NCBI RefSeq assembly: GCF_001436305.1
Contig: NZ_AZFO01000005.1
Location: forward strand, 39,487-103,486
From: Lactobacillus ultunensis DSM 16047
GTDB lineage: Bacteria; Bacillota; Bacilli; Lactobacillales; Lactobacillaceae
Length of the DNA stretch: 64,000 nucleotides
Direction of reading: 5' to 3'
In this document: positions 8,205 through 17,361 of the stretch, in pieces
Layout of the letters: the number at the start of each line of letters is the position of its first letter
Position numbering within the stretch: position 1 is the stretch's first letter
Made by a program: the position numbers and the translations under genes
Notes under the pieces: generated by a model
The model's database searches: none
What the model was told of the DNA's origin: nothing
Seen by the model: only the letters and a program-made list of their open reading frames with translations

Positions 8205-8865
8205 ACTGTTCATGATAATTATTGCTTTTTACTGGAATTTCATTGTAGCGTTTCTCGCCTTTGGTAAAAGTTACTTGACCAGAGAGTAAGTTGGTTAGAT
8301 CATTCTTAGTATTTTCTTGATTATCATCATCTAAGAAAATATGGATCTTAACATCTACGCCATACTCTGCGTTAGCAATAAAAATTTTATTGGTTTTTAG
8401 ATAGTGATCAATTTCATCAAAACGATTATAAGGTACGCTGAAAATTAATTCTTGTTGAAGAACGCGTTTGATTACACCTATCTTTTCGACAGCATTAGTT
8501 ACACTGTTGGAATAAGCGCGGATGAGCCCGCCAGCGCCCAATTTAATGCCACCAAAATATCTAGTAACGACAACAGTCACGTTTTTCAGATTCATTAATT
8601 GTAATGCTTTAAGTTCAGGAACTCCTGCAGTTCCTGAAGGTTCACCGTTGTCGCTTTCTTTAACTTGGTCATCATTTAGACCGATTGTGTAAGCGAAAGT
8701 ATTATGAGTGGCATCCCGATACTGTTTAGAAATCTTTTGAATAAATTTATTAGCTTCATCAGTTGAAGTGGTTCTAGCAATAGTGGCAATGAATCTACTT
8801 TTTTTGATAACTAATTCAACGGAGCCATTTTCTTTGATAGTTAAAAAATTTTCTTTTTCTGACAA
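8203..8865 (-). CDS. yvyE: IMPACT family protein YvyE/YigZ
   Basis: 220 residues with the UPF0029/IMPACT N-terminal domain: KSRFIATIA, then the family signature with DNGEPSGTAGVPELKAL and TRYFGGIKLGAGGLIRAY. A DUF1949-type C-terminal domain follows. Its biochemical role is unclear; eukaryotic IMPACT acts in translational stress control. The start is taken as TTG at 8865 (MSEKENFLTIKENG), matching the usual family N-terminus. An AGAGG ribosome binding site lies 8-9 nt upstream on the minus strand. Extending the frame further would run through that site and into the comFA promoter region. Divergent from comFA with a 44-nt gap. Confidence 0.9.
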   Translation of the reverse strand: MSEKENFLTIKENGSVELVIKKSRFIATIARTTSTDEANKFIQKISKQYRDATHNTFAYTIGLNDDQVKESDNGEPSGTAGVPELKALQLMNLKNVTVVVTRYFGGIKLGAGGLIRAYSNSVTNAVEKIGVIKRVLQQELIFSVPYNRFDEIDHYLKTNKIFIANAEYGVDVKIHIFLDDDNQENTKNDLTNLLSGQVTFTKGEKRYNEIPVKSNNYHEQ

Positions 8866-8894
8866 AAAAATCGCCTCTTTTTGCGTAATAAATA
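8864..8894 (+). promoter_or_regulatory. Com-box-like (ComX/SigH-type) promoter element of comFA
   Basis: A7 tract (8864-8870), then TTTTTGCGTAATAAATA at 8878-8894, identical over 17 nt to the element upstream of recA. No convincing sigma-A promoter is visible for comFA in this 44-nt divergent gap. The inferred role is transcription by a competence sigma factor. Confidence 0.5.
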
Positions 8895-8909
8895 ATAGAG
8901 GTGAGAAAA

Positions 8910-10196
8910 ATGGAAGATTCAACTCTATTATTGGGTCGTCAATGGATTGCTAGTCAAGAGGATTCTAGCATATTTGTGAGATGCAGCAAAATCCCAGCAA
9001 TTGAAAACGGAAAATGCAATCGATGTGGCAGTGAAGTTAAATATTGTTTGCCCAATGGTAAGCGGTATTGCCGTGGTTGTATTGGATTAGGACGGATTGA
9101 TGAAGGAGCTATTTTGGTTCGGAAAAACTGTGACTATTCCTTTGAGGCGATAGAAAATGGTGGCATGACTTGGAAAGGACAATTAACACCGCTGCAACAA
9201 GAAATCTCGAATAGTTTGGTTCAAAATTTTAAACAAAAGAAAAATAGCTTAGTTCACGCAGTTACTGGTGCAGGAAAGACGGAAATGCTTTTTAACTTAA
9301 TTGCTCAATGTATGAAAAATGGTCAAAGAGCTTGTATTGCTACACCAAGAATTGATGTGGTAAATGAGCTGTTTCCACGTTTTGAAATAGCTTTTGCTGA
9401 GATTCAAATTGGCAAATATCATGGGCGAGAATTTAAAGAGCCGGGATTAGAACAATTAACAATTTGTACAACGCATCAATTATTGAAGTTTTATCAAGCT
9501 TTTGATTTGTTAGTGATTGATGAGGTAGATTCATTCCCGTATGTGGGTGATCCTCAGTTGCATTTTGCGGCTAAAAATGCAGTGAAAACAAGTGGAGTTA
9601 GAGTATATCTAACGGCTACGCCAACAACTGATTTGCTAAAAGAAGTTAAACAGGGACAATTGGAGATTTTAAAATTGAATCGCCGTTTTCACGGTGGACT
9701 TTTGCCAGTGCCTAAGGAAAAACTTTTTATTAAACCCTTTTTAAATAAAAGAGGACAGATTCACTCTAAATTGCTGATTGAGATTAAAAAAGTAATTCGA
9801 AGTGGACATCCTTTGCTTTTATTTGTGCCACGAATTGAACAGATCCCGGTTTATTTACAGGTTTTAGTAGAAAAACTAAAAGATGAAAAAATTAAGATAG
9901 CAGGAGTACATGCACAGGATCCACAACGGTTGGAAAAAGTGCAAGCCTTTCGTGATCGCAAGCTGAATTTGTTGTTAACCACAACTATTTTGGAACGTGG
10001 GGTAACTTTTAAAAACGTCTGGGTGATTATTATTGCTGCCGATGATCCAATTTATACTGCAGCTAGTTTGGTTCAAATAGCTGGGCGAGTTGGTCGAGCA
10101 AAAGATGACCGTAATGGGTTAGTTTTATATTGTTATCATCGCTATACTAAAAATATTCGGAGCAGTATCAAACAAATTAAGGAAATGAATCAATGA
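8910..10196 (+). CDS. comFA: Late competence DNA helicase/translocase ComFA
   Basis: 428-residue superfamily 2 DEAD-type ATPase that helps pull single-stranded DNA into the cell during transformation. An N-terminal zinc-binding region has paired Cys motifs (CNRCG and CRGC). Walker A is TGAGKTEM, Walker B is VIDEVDSF, motif III is TATP, and motif VI is QIAGRVGRAKD. The ATG at 8910 is chosen over GTG 8901, because AGAGGTG at 8897-8903 is then correctly spaced. It overlaps comFC by ATGA. All key motifs are intact although competence is not a familiar trait of this group. Confidence 0.95.
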   Translation: MEDSTLLLGRQWIASQEDSSIFVRCSKIPAIENGKCNRCGSEVKYCLPNGKRYCRGCIGLGRIDEGAILVRKNCDYSFEAIENGGMTWKGQLTPLQQEISNSLVQNFKQKKNSLVHAVTGAGKTEMLFNLIAQCMKNGQRACIATPRIDVVNELFPRFEIAFAEIQIGKYHGREFKEPGLEQLTICTTHQLLKFYQAFDLLVIDEVDSFPYVGDPQLHFAAKNAVKTSGVRVYLTATPTTDLLKEVKQGQLEILKLNRRFHGGLLPVPKEKLFIKPFLNKRGQIHSKLLIEIKKVIRSGHPLLLFVPRIEQIPVYLQVLVEKLKDEKIKIAGVHAQDPQRLEKVQAFRDRKLNLLLTTTILERGVTFKNVWVIIIAADDPIYTAASLVQIAGRVGRAKDDRNGLVLYCYHRYTKNIRSSIKQIKEMNQ

Positions 10197-10888
10197 GAAA
10201 CTGTTTATTATGTGAACAAGAATTTATTCCACCAGTCTATTTTGCTCAAATTTTTTCATTGAAAAAATTTCGTCCAACTAAAATTTGTTTGTACTGTTTA
10301 AAACAATTTGAAAAATTAACCGATAATCGTTGTACAATCTGCTCTAAAAATATGGAAAATGGATTAGTTTGTATTGATTGTAAAAACTGGCAAAGTTTAT
10401 ATCATGGGAATGTTTTGCGTAATCATGCACTTTATCGATATAATGCTGCCTTTCATGATTTAATGGTTGCTTATAAAAGGCGCGGTGATTATGTTTTGCG
10501 GGAAGTTTTACAAGAATTGTGTTTTGAATATTTGAAGAAAATCCAATTTGATTATTATGTTCCGGTGCCTACTTCTCCTGAACATAAAAAGAAGAGACAA
10601 TTTGATACAATTTCAGCTATCTATGACGATATTTTGACTCTTACGCCGCTTTTAGGTAAAAAAGCAGGTAGTCATGCACAGGGAGAGAAAAACAAGGAAG
10701 AACGGCTTAAAACGCCGCAAGCCTTTTTCATTGATAAAAATGTCAAAGTAAACGAAAATATAAGAACAGGTAAAATCCTGATTTTAGATGATATTTATAC
10801 AACAGGCAGAACGCTCTACCATGCCCGTGATTGCTTGCAAGAAGGTTTTCCAGAAGCAAAAATTGAAAGCTTTTCAATTTGTCGCTAG
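10193..10888 (+). CDS. comFC: ComFC phosphoribosyltransferase-like competence protein
   Basis: 231 residues. Two N-terminal zinc-ribbon CxxC pairs (CLLC/CLYC and CTIC/CIDC) precede a phosphoribosyltransferase fold with the PRPP-loop motif LILDDIYTTGRTL. ComFC is required for efficient transformation in Gram-positive bacteria; the enzymatic role of its PRT fold is unresolved. It overlaps comFA by four bases (ATGA), so translation is coupled. The frame and motifs are complete. Confidence 0.93.
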   Translation: MRNCLLCEQEFIPPVYFAQIFSLKKFRPTKICLYCLKQFEKLTDNRCTICSKNMENGLVCIDCKNWQSLYHGNVLRNHALYRYNAAFHDLMVAYKRRGDYVLREVLQELCFEYLKKIQFDYYVPVPTSPEHKKKRQFDTISAIYDDILTLTPLLGKKAGSHAQGEKNKEERLKTPQAFFIDKNVKVNENIRTGKILILDDIYTTGRTLYHARDCLQEGFPEAKIESFSICR

Positions 10889-10895
10889 ATTTATT

Positions 10896-10923
10896 ATGAA
10901 ACGCTTTCATCTTTTGGTATAAT
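10896..10923 (+). promoter_or_regulatory. hpf promoter with overlapping cre-like inverted repeat
   Basis: An extended -10 TGGTATAAT places TATAAT at 10918-10923. The -35 region is covered by an inverted repeat, ATGAAA-CGC-TTTCAT at 10896-10910, which resembles a CcpA cre site lacking one base. Promoter call is firm; operator call is tentative. Confidence 0.6.
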
Positions 10924-10969
10924 AAGTTTGTAAAGATAAAACCGCTTTGCGGTGAAAGGAGAATCTTAT

Positions 10970-11515
10970 ATGTTAAAGTACAATGTTCGTGGAGAAAATA
11001 TTGAAGTAACTGATGCTTTAAGAAGCTATGTTGAGAAACGGTTAAACAAGTTAGAGAAATACTTTGAATTGAGTCAAGATGTGATTGCACACGTAAACTT
11101 GAGAGTGTACCGTGATCATTCTGCTAAGGTAGAAGTTACTATTCCTTTACCATACTTAGTTTTGAGAGCTGAAGAAAACACGGATGATATGTATCGTAGC
11201 ATTGACTTCGTTTCCGAAAAACTTGAACGTCAAATTAGAAAATACAAGACTCGTGTAAACAGAAAGAGCCGTGAAAAGGGTATGCAAGACTTCTTCGTTG
11301 AACAACCCGAAGAAGAAGAAAAGAAGCCTAGCGAATTCGATATCGTTCGTAACAAGCGCGTAAGCTTAAAGCCAATGGATCCAGAAGAAGCAATTTTGCA
11401 AATGGATATGTTGGAACACGACTTCTTCGTATTCGAAGATGCTGAAACTAACGGTACTAGCGTTGTTTACCGCAGAAACGATGGTCGTTACGGTTTAATT
11501 GAAACTAACGAATAA
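10970..11515 (+). CDS. hpf: Ribosome hibernation promoting factor, long form
   Basis: 181 residues. The N-terminal HPF/YfiA domain (about 1-100) binds the 30S decoding region. A charged linker (about 105-120) leads to the C-terminal dimerisation domain of long HPF, which joins two 70S ribosomes into 100S dimers in stationary phase (VSLKPMDPEEAILQMDMLEHDFFVF...). The ATG at 10970 is preferred to GTG 10952, because AAAGGAG at 10955-10961 is the ribosome binding site. It stands between comFC and secA, the conserved comF-hpf-secA-prfB order, with its own promoter and terminator. Confidence 0.97.
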   Translation: MLKYNVRGENIEVTDALRSYVEKRLNKLEKYFELSQDVIAHVNLRVYRDHSAKVEVTIPLPYLVLRAEENTDDMYRSIDFVSEKLERQIRKYKTRVNRKSREKGMQDFFVEQPEEEEKKPSEFDIVRNKRVSLKPMDPEEAILQMDMLEHDFFVFEDAETNGTSVVYRRNDGRYGLIETNE

Positions 11516-11541
11516 TCGAGTTAAAATACTCATTAATGATA

Positions 11542-11575
11542 AAAACCTCGCGTTTATTCATACGTGAGGTTTTTT
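11542..11575 (+). terminator. Terminator after hpf
   Basis: Stem AAAACCTCGCGT (11542-11553) / ACGTGAGGTTTT (11562-11573) with one G-U pair, an 8-nt loop and a T run. Confidence 0.85.
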
Positions 11576-11658
11576 AATTGGAATATTTTTCTTTTACAAG
11601 CAATCATGTTAAAATTAATCTGTATTTTTAGACTTTACGACATATAAGGACCGATTTA

Positions 11659-14058
11659 ATGGTAAACATTTTAAGAAAACTATATAACGACGATAAAAGA
11701 GAACTTAAGAAATTTGAAAAAATTGCAGCTAAAGTTGAATCTCATGCTGAAGAAATGAGCAAGTTGTCTGACGAACAATTGCAAGCTAAAACTCCAGAAT
11801 TTCGTGACCGTCTTAAAAAAGGTGAAACTTTGGATGAACTCTTGCCTGAAGCTTTTGCCGTTGCTCGTGAAGGTGCTAAGCGTGTTTTAGGGCTTTACCC
11901 ATTTCACGTTCAAATTTTAGGTGGTATTGCACTTCACTTTGGTAACATTGCCGAAATGATGACTGGTGAAGGTAAGACTTTGACAGCGACAATGCCTGTT
12001 TATTTGAATGCTCTTGAAGGAAAGGGCGTTCACGTTGTTACTGTTAACGAATATCTTTCTAGTCGTGACGAAGAAGAAATGGGTCAACTTTACAAGTGGC
12101 TTGGCTTAACTGTTGGTTTGAACTTGAACTCAATGTCACCAGATGAGAAGCGTGAAGCTTATAACTGTGACGTCACCTACTCAACCAACTCCGAATTAGG
12201 TTTCGACTACTTGCGTGACAACATGGTTGTTTACAAGGAACAAATGGTACAACGTCCATTAAATTACGCAATTATCGACGAAGTTGACTCTATTTTGATT
12301 GATGAAGCTAGAACTCCATTGATTATTTCTGGTGAAGCTGAACAAGCAAACAGCGACTACATCCGTGCCGATCGCTTTGTTAAGACGTTAACCGAAGACA
12401 AGAGCGATGATGATGCAGACGATGATGAAGATCATGGTGATTACAAGATCGACTGGCCAACGAAGACGATTTCTCTTACTAGAACTGGTATTGAAAAGGC
12501 CTGCAAGCATTTTGGCTTAAAGAACTTGTATGATGTTGAAAACCAGAAATTGGTTCACCATATTGATCAAGCCCTTCGTGCTAACTACATTATGCTTAAG
12601 GATATCGATTATGTTGTCCAAGATGGTGAAGTATTAATCGTTGACTCATTTACTGGTCGTGTAATGGAAGGCCGTCGTTATTCAGATGGTTTGCACCAAG
12701 CTATTGAAGCTAAGGAAGGCGTTAAGATTCAAGAAGAATCAAGAACGCAAGCTACAATTACTTACCAGAACTTCTTTAGAATGTACAAGAAGTTGTCTGG
12801 TATGACTGGTACTGCTAAGACTGAAGAAGAAGAATTCCGTGAAATCTATAACATGCAGGTAATCACGATTCCTACTAACCGTCCAATTGCTAGAAAAGAC
12901 ATGCCTGATATTTTGTATCCAACTTTAGATTCAAAATTTAAGGCAGTTGTTGATGAAATTAAAAAGCGTCACGCAACTGGTCAACCTATTCTAGTTGGTA
13001 CTGTGGCTATTGAAAGTTCTGAGCGTTTAAGCAAGATGCTTGATGAAGCTGGTATTCCTCATGCTGTTTTAAACGCCAAGAACCACGCTAAGGAAGCTAA
13101 AATTATTATGAACGCTGGTCAACGTGGTGCTGTAACTATTGCTACTAACATGGCTGGTCGTGGTACTGATATTAAGTTAGGGCCTGGTGTTAAAGAACTT
13201 GGTGGTTTAGCTGTTATTGGTACTGAACGACACGAATCACGTCGTATTGATAATCAGCTTCGTGGTCGTTCTGGTCGTCAGGGTGACCCAGGTTACACTA
13301 GATTCTACTTGTCACTAGAAGATGACTTAATGAAGCGTTTCGGTGGTGATCGTGTTAAGGACTTCTTGGATCGTTTGTCAGATAATGATGATGACAAGGT
13401 TATTGAAAGTCGTTTGATTACTCGTCAAGTAGAATCTGCTCAAAAGCGTGTTGAAGGTAATAACTACGATACTCGTAAGCAAACTTTGCAATATGATGAT
13501 GTTATGCGTATTCAACGTGAAATCATCTATGGTGAAAGAATGCAAGTTATTGAAGCAGATAAATCATTAAAGAATGTTTTGGTTCCAATGATTCATCGTA
13601 CAATTGATCACCAAGTTAACATGTTTACCCAAGGTGATAGAAAAGACTGGCGTCTTGATTCATTACGAGACTTTATTTCTTCAAGTTTAACTAGTGAAAA
13701 AGTAACTGATTCAATTGACTTTAAGACAATTAGCGTTGCAGATTTGAAGAAGAAGTTATACGACATTGTAGAGAAGAACTTTGAAGACAAGGAGAAGGCT
13801 CTGGGTGATCCAAGTCAAATGCTTGAATTCGAAAAGGTTGTTATCTTGCGTGTCGTAGATGACCGTTGGACTGATCATATCGATGCTATGGATCAATTGC
13901 GTCAATCAATTGGTCTTCGTGGTTATGGTCAACTTAATCCATTGGTTGAATATCAAGATTCTGGTTACAGAATGTTTGAAGAAATGATTTCAAATATTGA
14001 ATTTGATGTAACTCGTTTGTTCATGAAGGCTGAAATTAGACAAAATCTTAGTCGTTAA
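11659..14058 (+). CDS. secA: Preprotein translocase ATPase SecA
   Basis: 799-residue motor of the Sec pathway. Walker A MTGEGKT is at 101-107 and the DEAD-like motif reads [20 protein letters not shown]. Further on are the TNMAGRGTD and GRSGRQGD helicase motifs and a C-terminal helical scaffold with [14 protein letters not shown]. An acidic Asp/Glu-rich insertion sits near residues 244-262. The protein ends at RQNLSR without the flexible linker and Cys-rich zinc/SecB-binding tail, so it is a short SecA form. AAGGA lies about 10 nt before the ATG. A weak extended -10 (TGTTAAAAT, about 11607-11615) may serve as promoter. Confidence 0.98.
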   Translation: MVNILRKLYNDDKRELKKFEKIAAKVESHAEEMSKLSDEQLQAKTPEFRDRLKKGETLDELLPEAFAVAREGAKRVLGLYPFHVQILGGIALHFGNIAEMMTGEGKTLTATMPVYLNALEGKGVHVVTVNEYLSSRDEEEMGQLYKWLGLTVGLNLNSMSPDEKREAYNCDVTYSTNSELGFDYLRDNMVVYKEQMVQRPLNYAIIDEVDSILIDEARTPLIISGEAEQANSDYIRADRFVKTLTEDKSDDDADDDEDHGDYKIDWPTKTISLTRTGIEKACKHFGLKNLYDVENQKLVHHIDQALRANYIMLKDIDYVVQDGEVLIVDSFTGRVMEGRRYSDGLHQAIEAKEGVKIQEESRTQATITYQNFFRMYKKLSGMTGTAKTEEEEFREIYNMQVITIPTNRPIARKDMPDILYPTLDSKFKAVVDEIKKRHATGQPILVGTVAIESSERLSKMLDEAGIPHAVLNAKNHAKEAKIIMNAGQRGAVTIATNMAGRGTDIKLGPGVKELGGLAVIGTERHESRRIDNQLRGRSGRQGDPGYTRFYLSLEDDLMKRFGGDRVKDFLDRLSDNDDDKVIESRLITRQVESAQKRVEGNNYDTRKQTLQYDDVMRIQREIIYGERMQVIEADKSLKNVLVPMIHRTIDHQVNMFTQGDRKDWRLDSLRDFISSSLTSEKVTDSIDFKTISVADLKKKLYDIVEKNFEDKEKALGDPSQMLEFEKVVILRVVDDRWTDHIDAMDQLRQSIGLRGYGQLNPLVEYQDSGYRMFEEMISNIEFDVTRLFMKAEIRQNLSR

Positions 14059-14066
14059 TAAAAAGG

Positions 14067-14095
14067 AAGGGGAGTTAATAGCTTCCCTTTTTTTG
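14067..14095 (+). terminator. Terminator hairpin between secA and prfB
   Basis: Eight-bp stem AAGGGGAG (14067-14074) / CTTCCCTT (14082-14089) with a 7-nt loop and seven Ts. No separate prfB promoter is evident after it, so readthrough probably supplies prfB. Confidence 0.7.
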
Positions 14096-14113
14096 CAGTA
14101 AAAGGAAGAAATT

Positions 14114-15230
14114 ATGGAAATTAGTGAAATTCAAAGTGCGTTAGACGAGCTTAAGAAGCGTTTAAATCACTTTAGGGGGTCTCTTTGACCTCGATGCAAT
14201 TGATGAAAGCATCGAAATAAATGAAGCCAAGATGGCTCAACCAGATTTTTGGAATGATCAAGAAAAAGCGCAAAAATTAATTAATGACAATAATCTTTTA
14301 AAGGAAAAGCGAGATTCATTTTTAAAACTGCAAAAAGGCTATGAAGATGTTTCAACTGCATTAGAGTTATTGCGAGAAGAACCAGATGCGGATTTGCAAA
14401 AAGAAACAGAAAATGATTTAGCTAATTTGCAGGAAGAATTCCACAACTATGAATTAGACTTGCTTTTATCTGGTAAATACGATAATCATAATGCGTTGCT
14501 TGAAATTCACCCAGGAGCTGGTGGTACAGAAGCCATGGACTGGGGTCAAATGTTGTTAAGAATGTATCAACGCTATTGTGATAGTGCTGGCTTTAAGTTT
14601 GAAATTAATGATTATGAACCAGGTGAAGAAGCTGGGCTGAAAAGCGTTAGTGCAAGAATCGTAGGCAAAAATGCTTACGGGATGCTTAAATCCGAAAATG
14701 GCGTCCATCGTTTAGTTAGAATTTCGCCATTTGATGCGGCTAAAAGACGTCACACTTCATTTGCTTCTGTTGAAGTGATTCCAGAAGTAGATGACAGTAT
14801 TAAAATAGATATTGATCCGAAAGATTTACGGATTGATGTTTATCGTTCAAGTGGTGCTGGTGGTCAGCATATTAACAAGACTTCTAGTGCTGTACGAATT
14901 ACCCACTTGCCAACTGGTATCGTTACTACTTCTCAAGCACAGCGTTCACAATTGCAAAACCGTGAAACTGCAATGAATGAATTAAGAGCAAAGTTGTTTC
15001 ACTTAGAAGAAGAAAAAAAGCGGAAACAAAAACAGGCCCTTAAAGGTGATCAAAAAGAAATTGGATGGGGTTCACAGATTAGATCCTATGTTTTCCATCC
15101 ATACAATTTAGTTAAAGACCTGCGAACTGGTTATGAAACAGCAGATGTAAATGGCGTAATGGATGGTAAATTGCAACCATTTATTTATTCATATTTGCAG
15201 TGGCTACTTAGTCAAGAAAATCCAGAATAG
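14114..15230 (+). CDS. prfB: Peptide chain release factor 2 (programmed +1 frameshift)
   Basis: Translation starts at ATG 14114 after an AAAGGAAG site. Twenty-four codons (MEISEIQSAL...) run to an in-frame TGA at 14186-14188, and the rest (14187-15230) is in the +1 frame. The joined product (14114..14185 plus 14187..15230) is 371 residues, normal for RF2. RF2 recognises UGA and UAA; the codon-recognition tripeptide SPF (RISPFDAAKRR) and the hydrolysis motif GGQ (SGAGGQHINK) are present. Low RF2 favours frameshifting and thus more RF2. Starting at ATG 14232 would delete the N-terminal part and is not supported. Confidence 0.98.
14174..14189 (+). other. prfB programmed +1 ribosomal frameshift site
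   Basis: An internal Shine-Dalgarno-like AGGGGG (14174-14179) is followed by TCT, the slippery CTT (14183-14185) and TGA C (14186-14189). This is the classic RF2 autoregulatory shift signal. Confidence 0.97.
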
Positions 15231-15238
15231 GTGAAAAA

Positions 15239-15508
15239 ATGAGTTTTTTAGGAATTGTCACGCTCGTTTTAGTAGCGGTAATTATTTTAAGTTTACTGTT
15301 TGTGCTTTTTAAGGCCTTTATTCTTCTTTTACCAGTAGCTTTAATTGCTATTGCGATCATCTGGCTTATTTACTGGATTGCCGGTAAAAGAAATAAAGAG
15401 AATATGCCAAGCAGCAGTTCTTATTTTGATTGGTTTAAGGCAAGTACCACTCAAACGCAGAGCAGAAAGCATGCTCGTAATGTAACTACAAAGGATATCA
15501 ATAAATAG
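15239..15508 (+). CDS. Small two-helix membrane protein of unknown function
   Basis: 89 residues that I do not recognise as a named family. Two strongly hydrophobic helices (about 4-28 and 30-50) form the first half. The second half is polar, Ser/Thr/Lys-rich and basic, ending in [12 protein letters not shown]. An AGGTG ribosome binding site overlaps the prfB stop and gives good spacing to the ATG. It lies 8 nt after prfB and 16 nt before hprK, clearly in the same transcription unit. Codon use looks ordinary. The real gene call is supported by the ribosome binding site and tight packing; a function is not. Confidence 0.75.
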   Translation: MSFLGIVTLVLVAVIILSLLFVLFKAFILLLPVALIAIAIIWLIYWIAGKRNKENMPSSSSYFDWFKASTTQTQSRKHARNVTTKDINK

Positions 15509-15524
15509 TTGGGAGGTCATTATT

Positions 15525-16493
15525 ATGGCTAATGCGGTTAAATTAAGTAAGTTGATCCAAGACAACAAGAGCATTCTTGATATTTTTCAAGGTGAAGAAT
15601 GTATTAAAGATAAAGAAGTCTTGGTTTCAGATATCTATCGTCCAGGTCTGGAATTAACAGGTTATTTTGATTTCTATCCAGCACAGCGTATTCAATTGTT
15701 AGGGCGGACTGAAATTTCATATGCAGCTAGACTTGATCATGATATCCGGACACATGTTTTTACAAAAATGGCTACTAAAGCTACCCCTTGCTTTTTGATT
15801 TCACGTTCATTGCCTGTACCTGAAGAATTATCTGCTGCAGCTGAGGAAGCACATATTCCAATTTTACAAACTAGAGAATCCACGACTTATATTTCAAGTA
15901 TTTTAACGGAATATCTGCGTGCACGTTTGGCTAAAAGAACTAGTATCCATGGTGTTTTAGTTGAAATTAAGGGTATGGGTGTTCTCTTAACTGGTGCTTC
16001 TGGTGTTGGTAAATCTGAAACTGCTTTGGGCTTAGTTCAAAGAGGCCATAGATTAATTGCTGATGACCGAGTAGATGCCTTTCAGAAAGATCACAATACT
16101 GTTGTTGGTGAAGCACCTAAGATTTTAAAGCACTTAATGGAAATCAGAGGGATTGGTATTATTGATGTCATGAACTTATTTGGTGCTGGTGCTGTTAAAA
16201 ATAGAACTGAAATTCAGTTGGTAATCAACTTAGTTAACTGGGATCCTAAAGCAAATTATGATCGCTTAGGTTTTCAAGAAAATACTCGGATGATTTGCAA
16301 TGTACCTATTCCACAAGTTAATATCCCAGTGAAGGTTGGACGTAATATTGAAATTATTATTGAAGTAGCTGCAATGAACTTTAGAGCTAAGAAGATGGGG
16401 TATGATGCTACGCAAACCTTTGATAATAATTTAACCAGTCTGATTTCAGAGCACTCAAAAGAGGATGCAAATAAGGTGCCACATGATGACTAA
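15525..16493 (+). CDS. hprK: HPr kinase/phosphorylase
   Basis: 322-residue bifunctional enzyme that phosphorylates HPr on Ser46 when ATP and fructose-1,6-bisphosphate are high and removes the phosphate when they fall. It thereby feeds CcpA-mediated carbon catabolite control. The N-terminal domain covers about 1-130. The catalytic domain has Walker A GASGVGKS (157-164) and the family signature [16 protein letters not shown] (about 206-221). GGGAGG sits 8 nt before the ATG. Its last 8 bases overlap lgt, the usual hprK-lgt pairing. Confidence 0.97.
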   Translation: MANAVKLSKLIQDNKSILDIFQGEECIKDKEVLVSDIYRPGLELTGYFDFYPAQRIQLLGRTEISYAARLDHDIRTHVFTKMATKATPCFLISRSLPVPEELSAAAEEAHIPILQTRESTTYISSILTEYLRARLAKRTSIHGVLVEIKGMGVLLTGASGVGKSETALGLVQRGHRLIADDRVDAFQKDHNTVVGEAPKILKHLMEIRGIGIIDVMNLFGAGAVKNRTEIQLVINLVNWDPKANYDRLGFQENTRMICNVPIPQVNIPVKVGRNIEIIIEVAAMNFRAKKMGYDATQTFDNNLTSLISEHSKEDANKVPHDD

Positions 16494-17325
16494 TTTAGTA
16501 ATTAATCCTATTGCATTTCAATTAGGTAATCTTAGCGTCAAATGGTACGGTATAATTATGGCTGTGGCCATTGTCTTAGCAGCTTGGATGGCTATCAATG
16601 AAGGCAAAAAAAGACAAATTATTAGTGATGACTTCGTTGATTTATTATTATGGGCAGTTCCATTAGGCTATGTGGGTGCCCGTATCTATTATGTGATTTT
16701 TGAATGGGGCTATTATTCTCACCATCCAGATCAAATAATTGCTATTTGGAATGGTGGAATCGCTATTTATGGTGGTTTAATTGCTGGATTAATAGTTTTA
16801 CTCATCTTTTGTCACAAAAGAAACCTACCGCCGTTTTTGATGTTAGATATCATTACGCCTGGTGTAATGGCTGCTCAGATCTTAGGCCGCTGGGGCAACT
16901 TTGTTAATCAAGAAGCACATGGTAGTCCTACTACATTACATTTTTTGCAAAGTTTGCATTTGCCGGAGTTTATCATTCAACAGATGAAGATAGGTGGCAC
17001 TTATTATCAGCCAACTTTTCTTTATGAATCTTTTTTCAATTTAATTGGCTTGATTTTAATTTTGTTATTACGGCATCGTACACATTTCTTCAAGCAAGGA
17101 GAAGTTTTCATGACCTATCTTCTTTGGTATAGTGTAGTAAGATTCTTTGTTGAGGGGATGAGAACAGATAGCCTATACATTTTTGGTATAATACGTGTAT
17201 CACAGGCATTAAGTTTAATCCTCTTTATTGCTACAATAATTTTATGGATTTATCGGCGTAAAGTTGTTAAACCTAAATGGTATTTAGAAGGTAGCGGATT
17301 AAAATATCCGTATACGAGAGATTAA
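16486..17325 (+). CDS. lgt: Prolipoprotein diacylglyceryl transferase
   Basis: 279-residue membrane enzyme that transfers diacylglyceryl from phosphatidylglycerol to the lipobox cysteine of prelipoproteins. The Lgt signature [14 protein letters not shown] is present, and about seven hydrophobic helices are visible. The start is one of two adjacent ATGs (16483 or 16486) after AAGGTG at 16473-16478. I use 16486 for spacing; the longer frame from 16465 has no ribosome binding site. Translation is coupled to hprK. Confidence 0.95.
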   Translation: MTNLVINPIAFQLGNLSVKWYGIIMAVAIVLAAWMAINEGKKRQIISDDFVDLLLWAVPLGYVGARIYYVIFEWGYYSHHPDQIIAIWNGGIAIYGGLIAGLIVLLIFCHKRNLPPFLMLDIITPGVMAAQILGRWGNFVNQEAHGSPTTLHFLQSLHLPEFIIQQMKIGGTYYQPTFLYESFFNLIGLILILLLRHRTHFFKQGEVFMTYLLWYSVVRFFVEGMRTDSLYIFGIIRVSQALSLILFIATIILWIYRRKVVKPKWYLEGSGLKYPYTRD

Positions 17326-17361
17326 TAGGAAAATCAGTTTAGAAAGATTGAGAGATAAAAA

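Noticed and set aside
10743..11090. 115-codon minus-strand frame across the comFC-hpf junction
   Set aside because: It covers the hpf promoter and the ends of two real genes, with no start signal.
14114..14232. prfB as a pseudogene or with a start at 14232
   Set aside because: The in-frame TGA is part of the standard RF2 frameshift signal and the joined product has the expected length.
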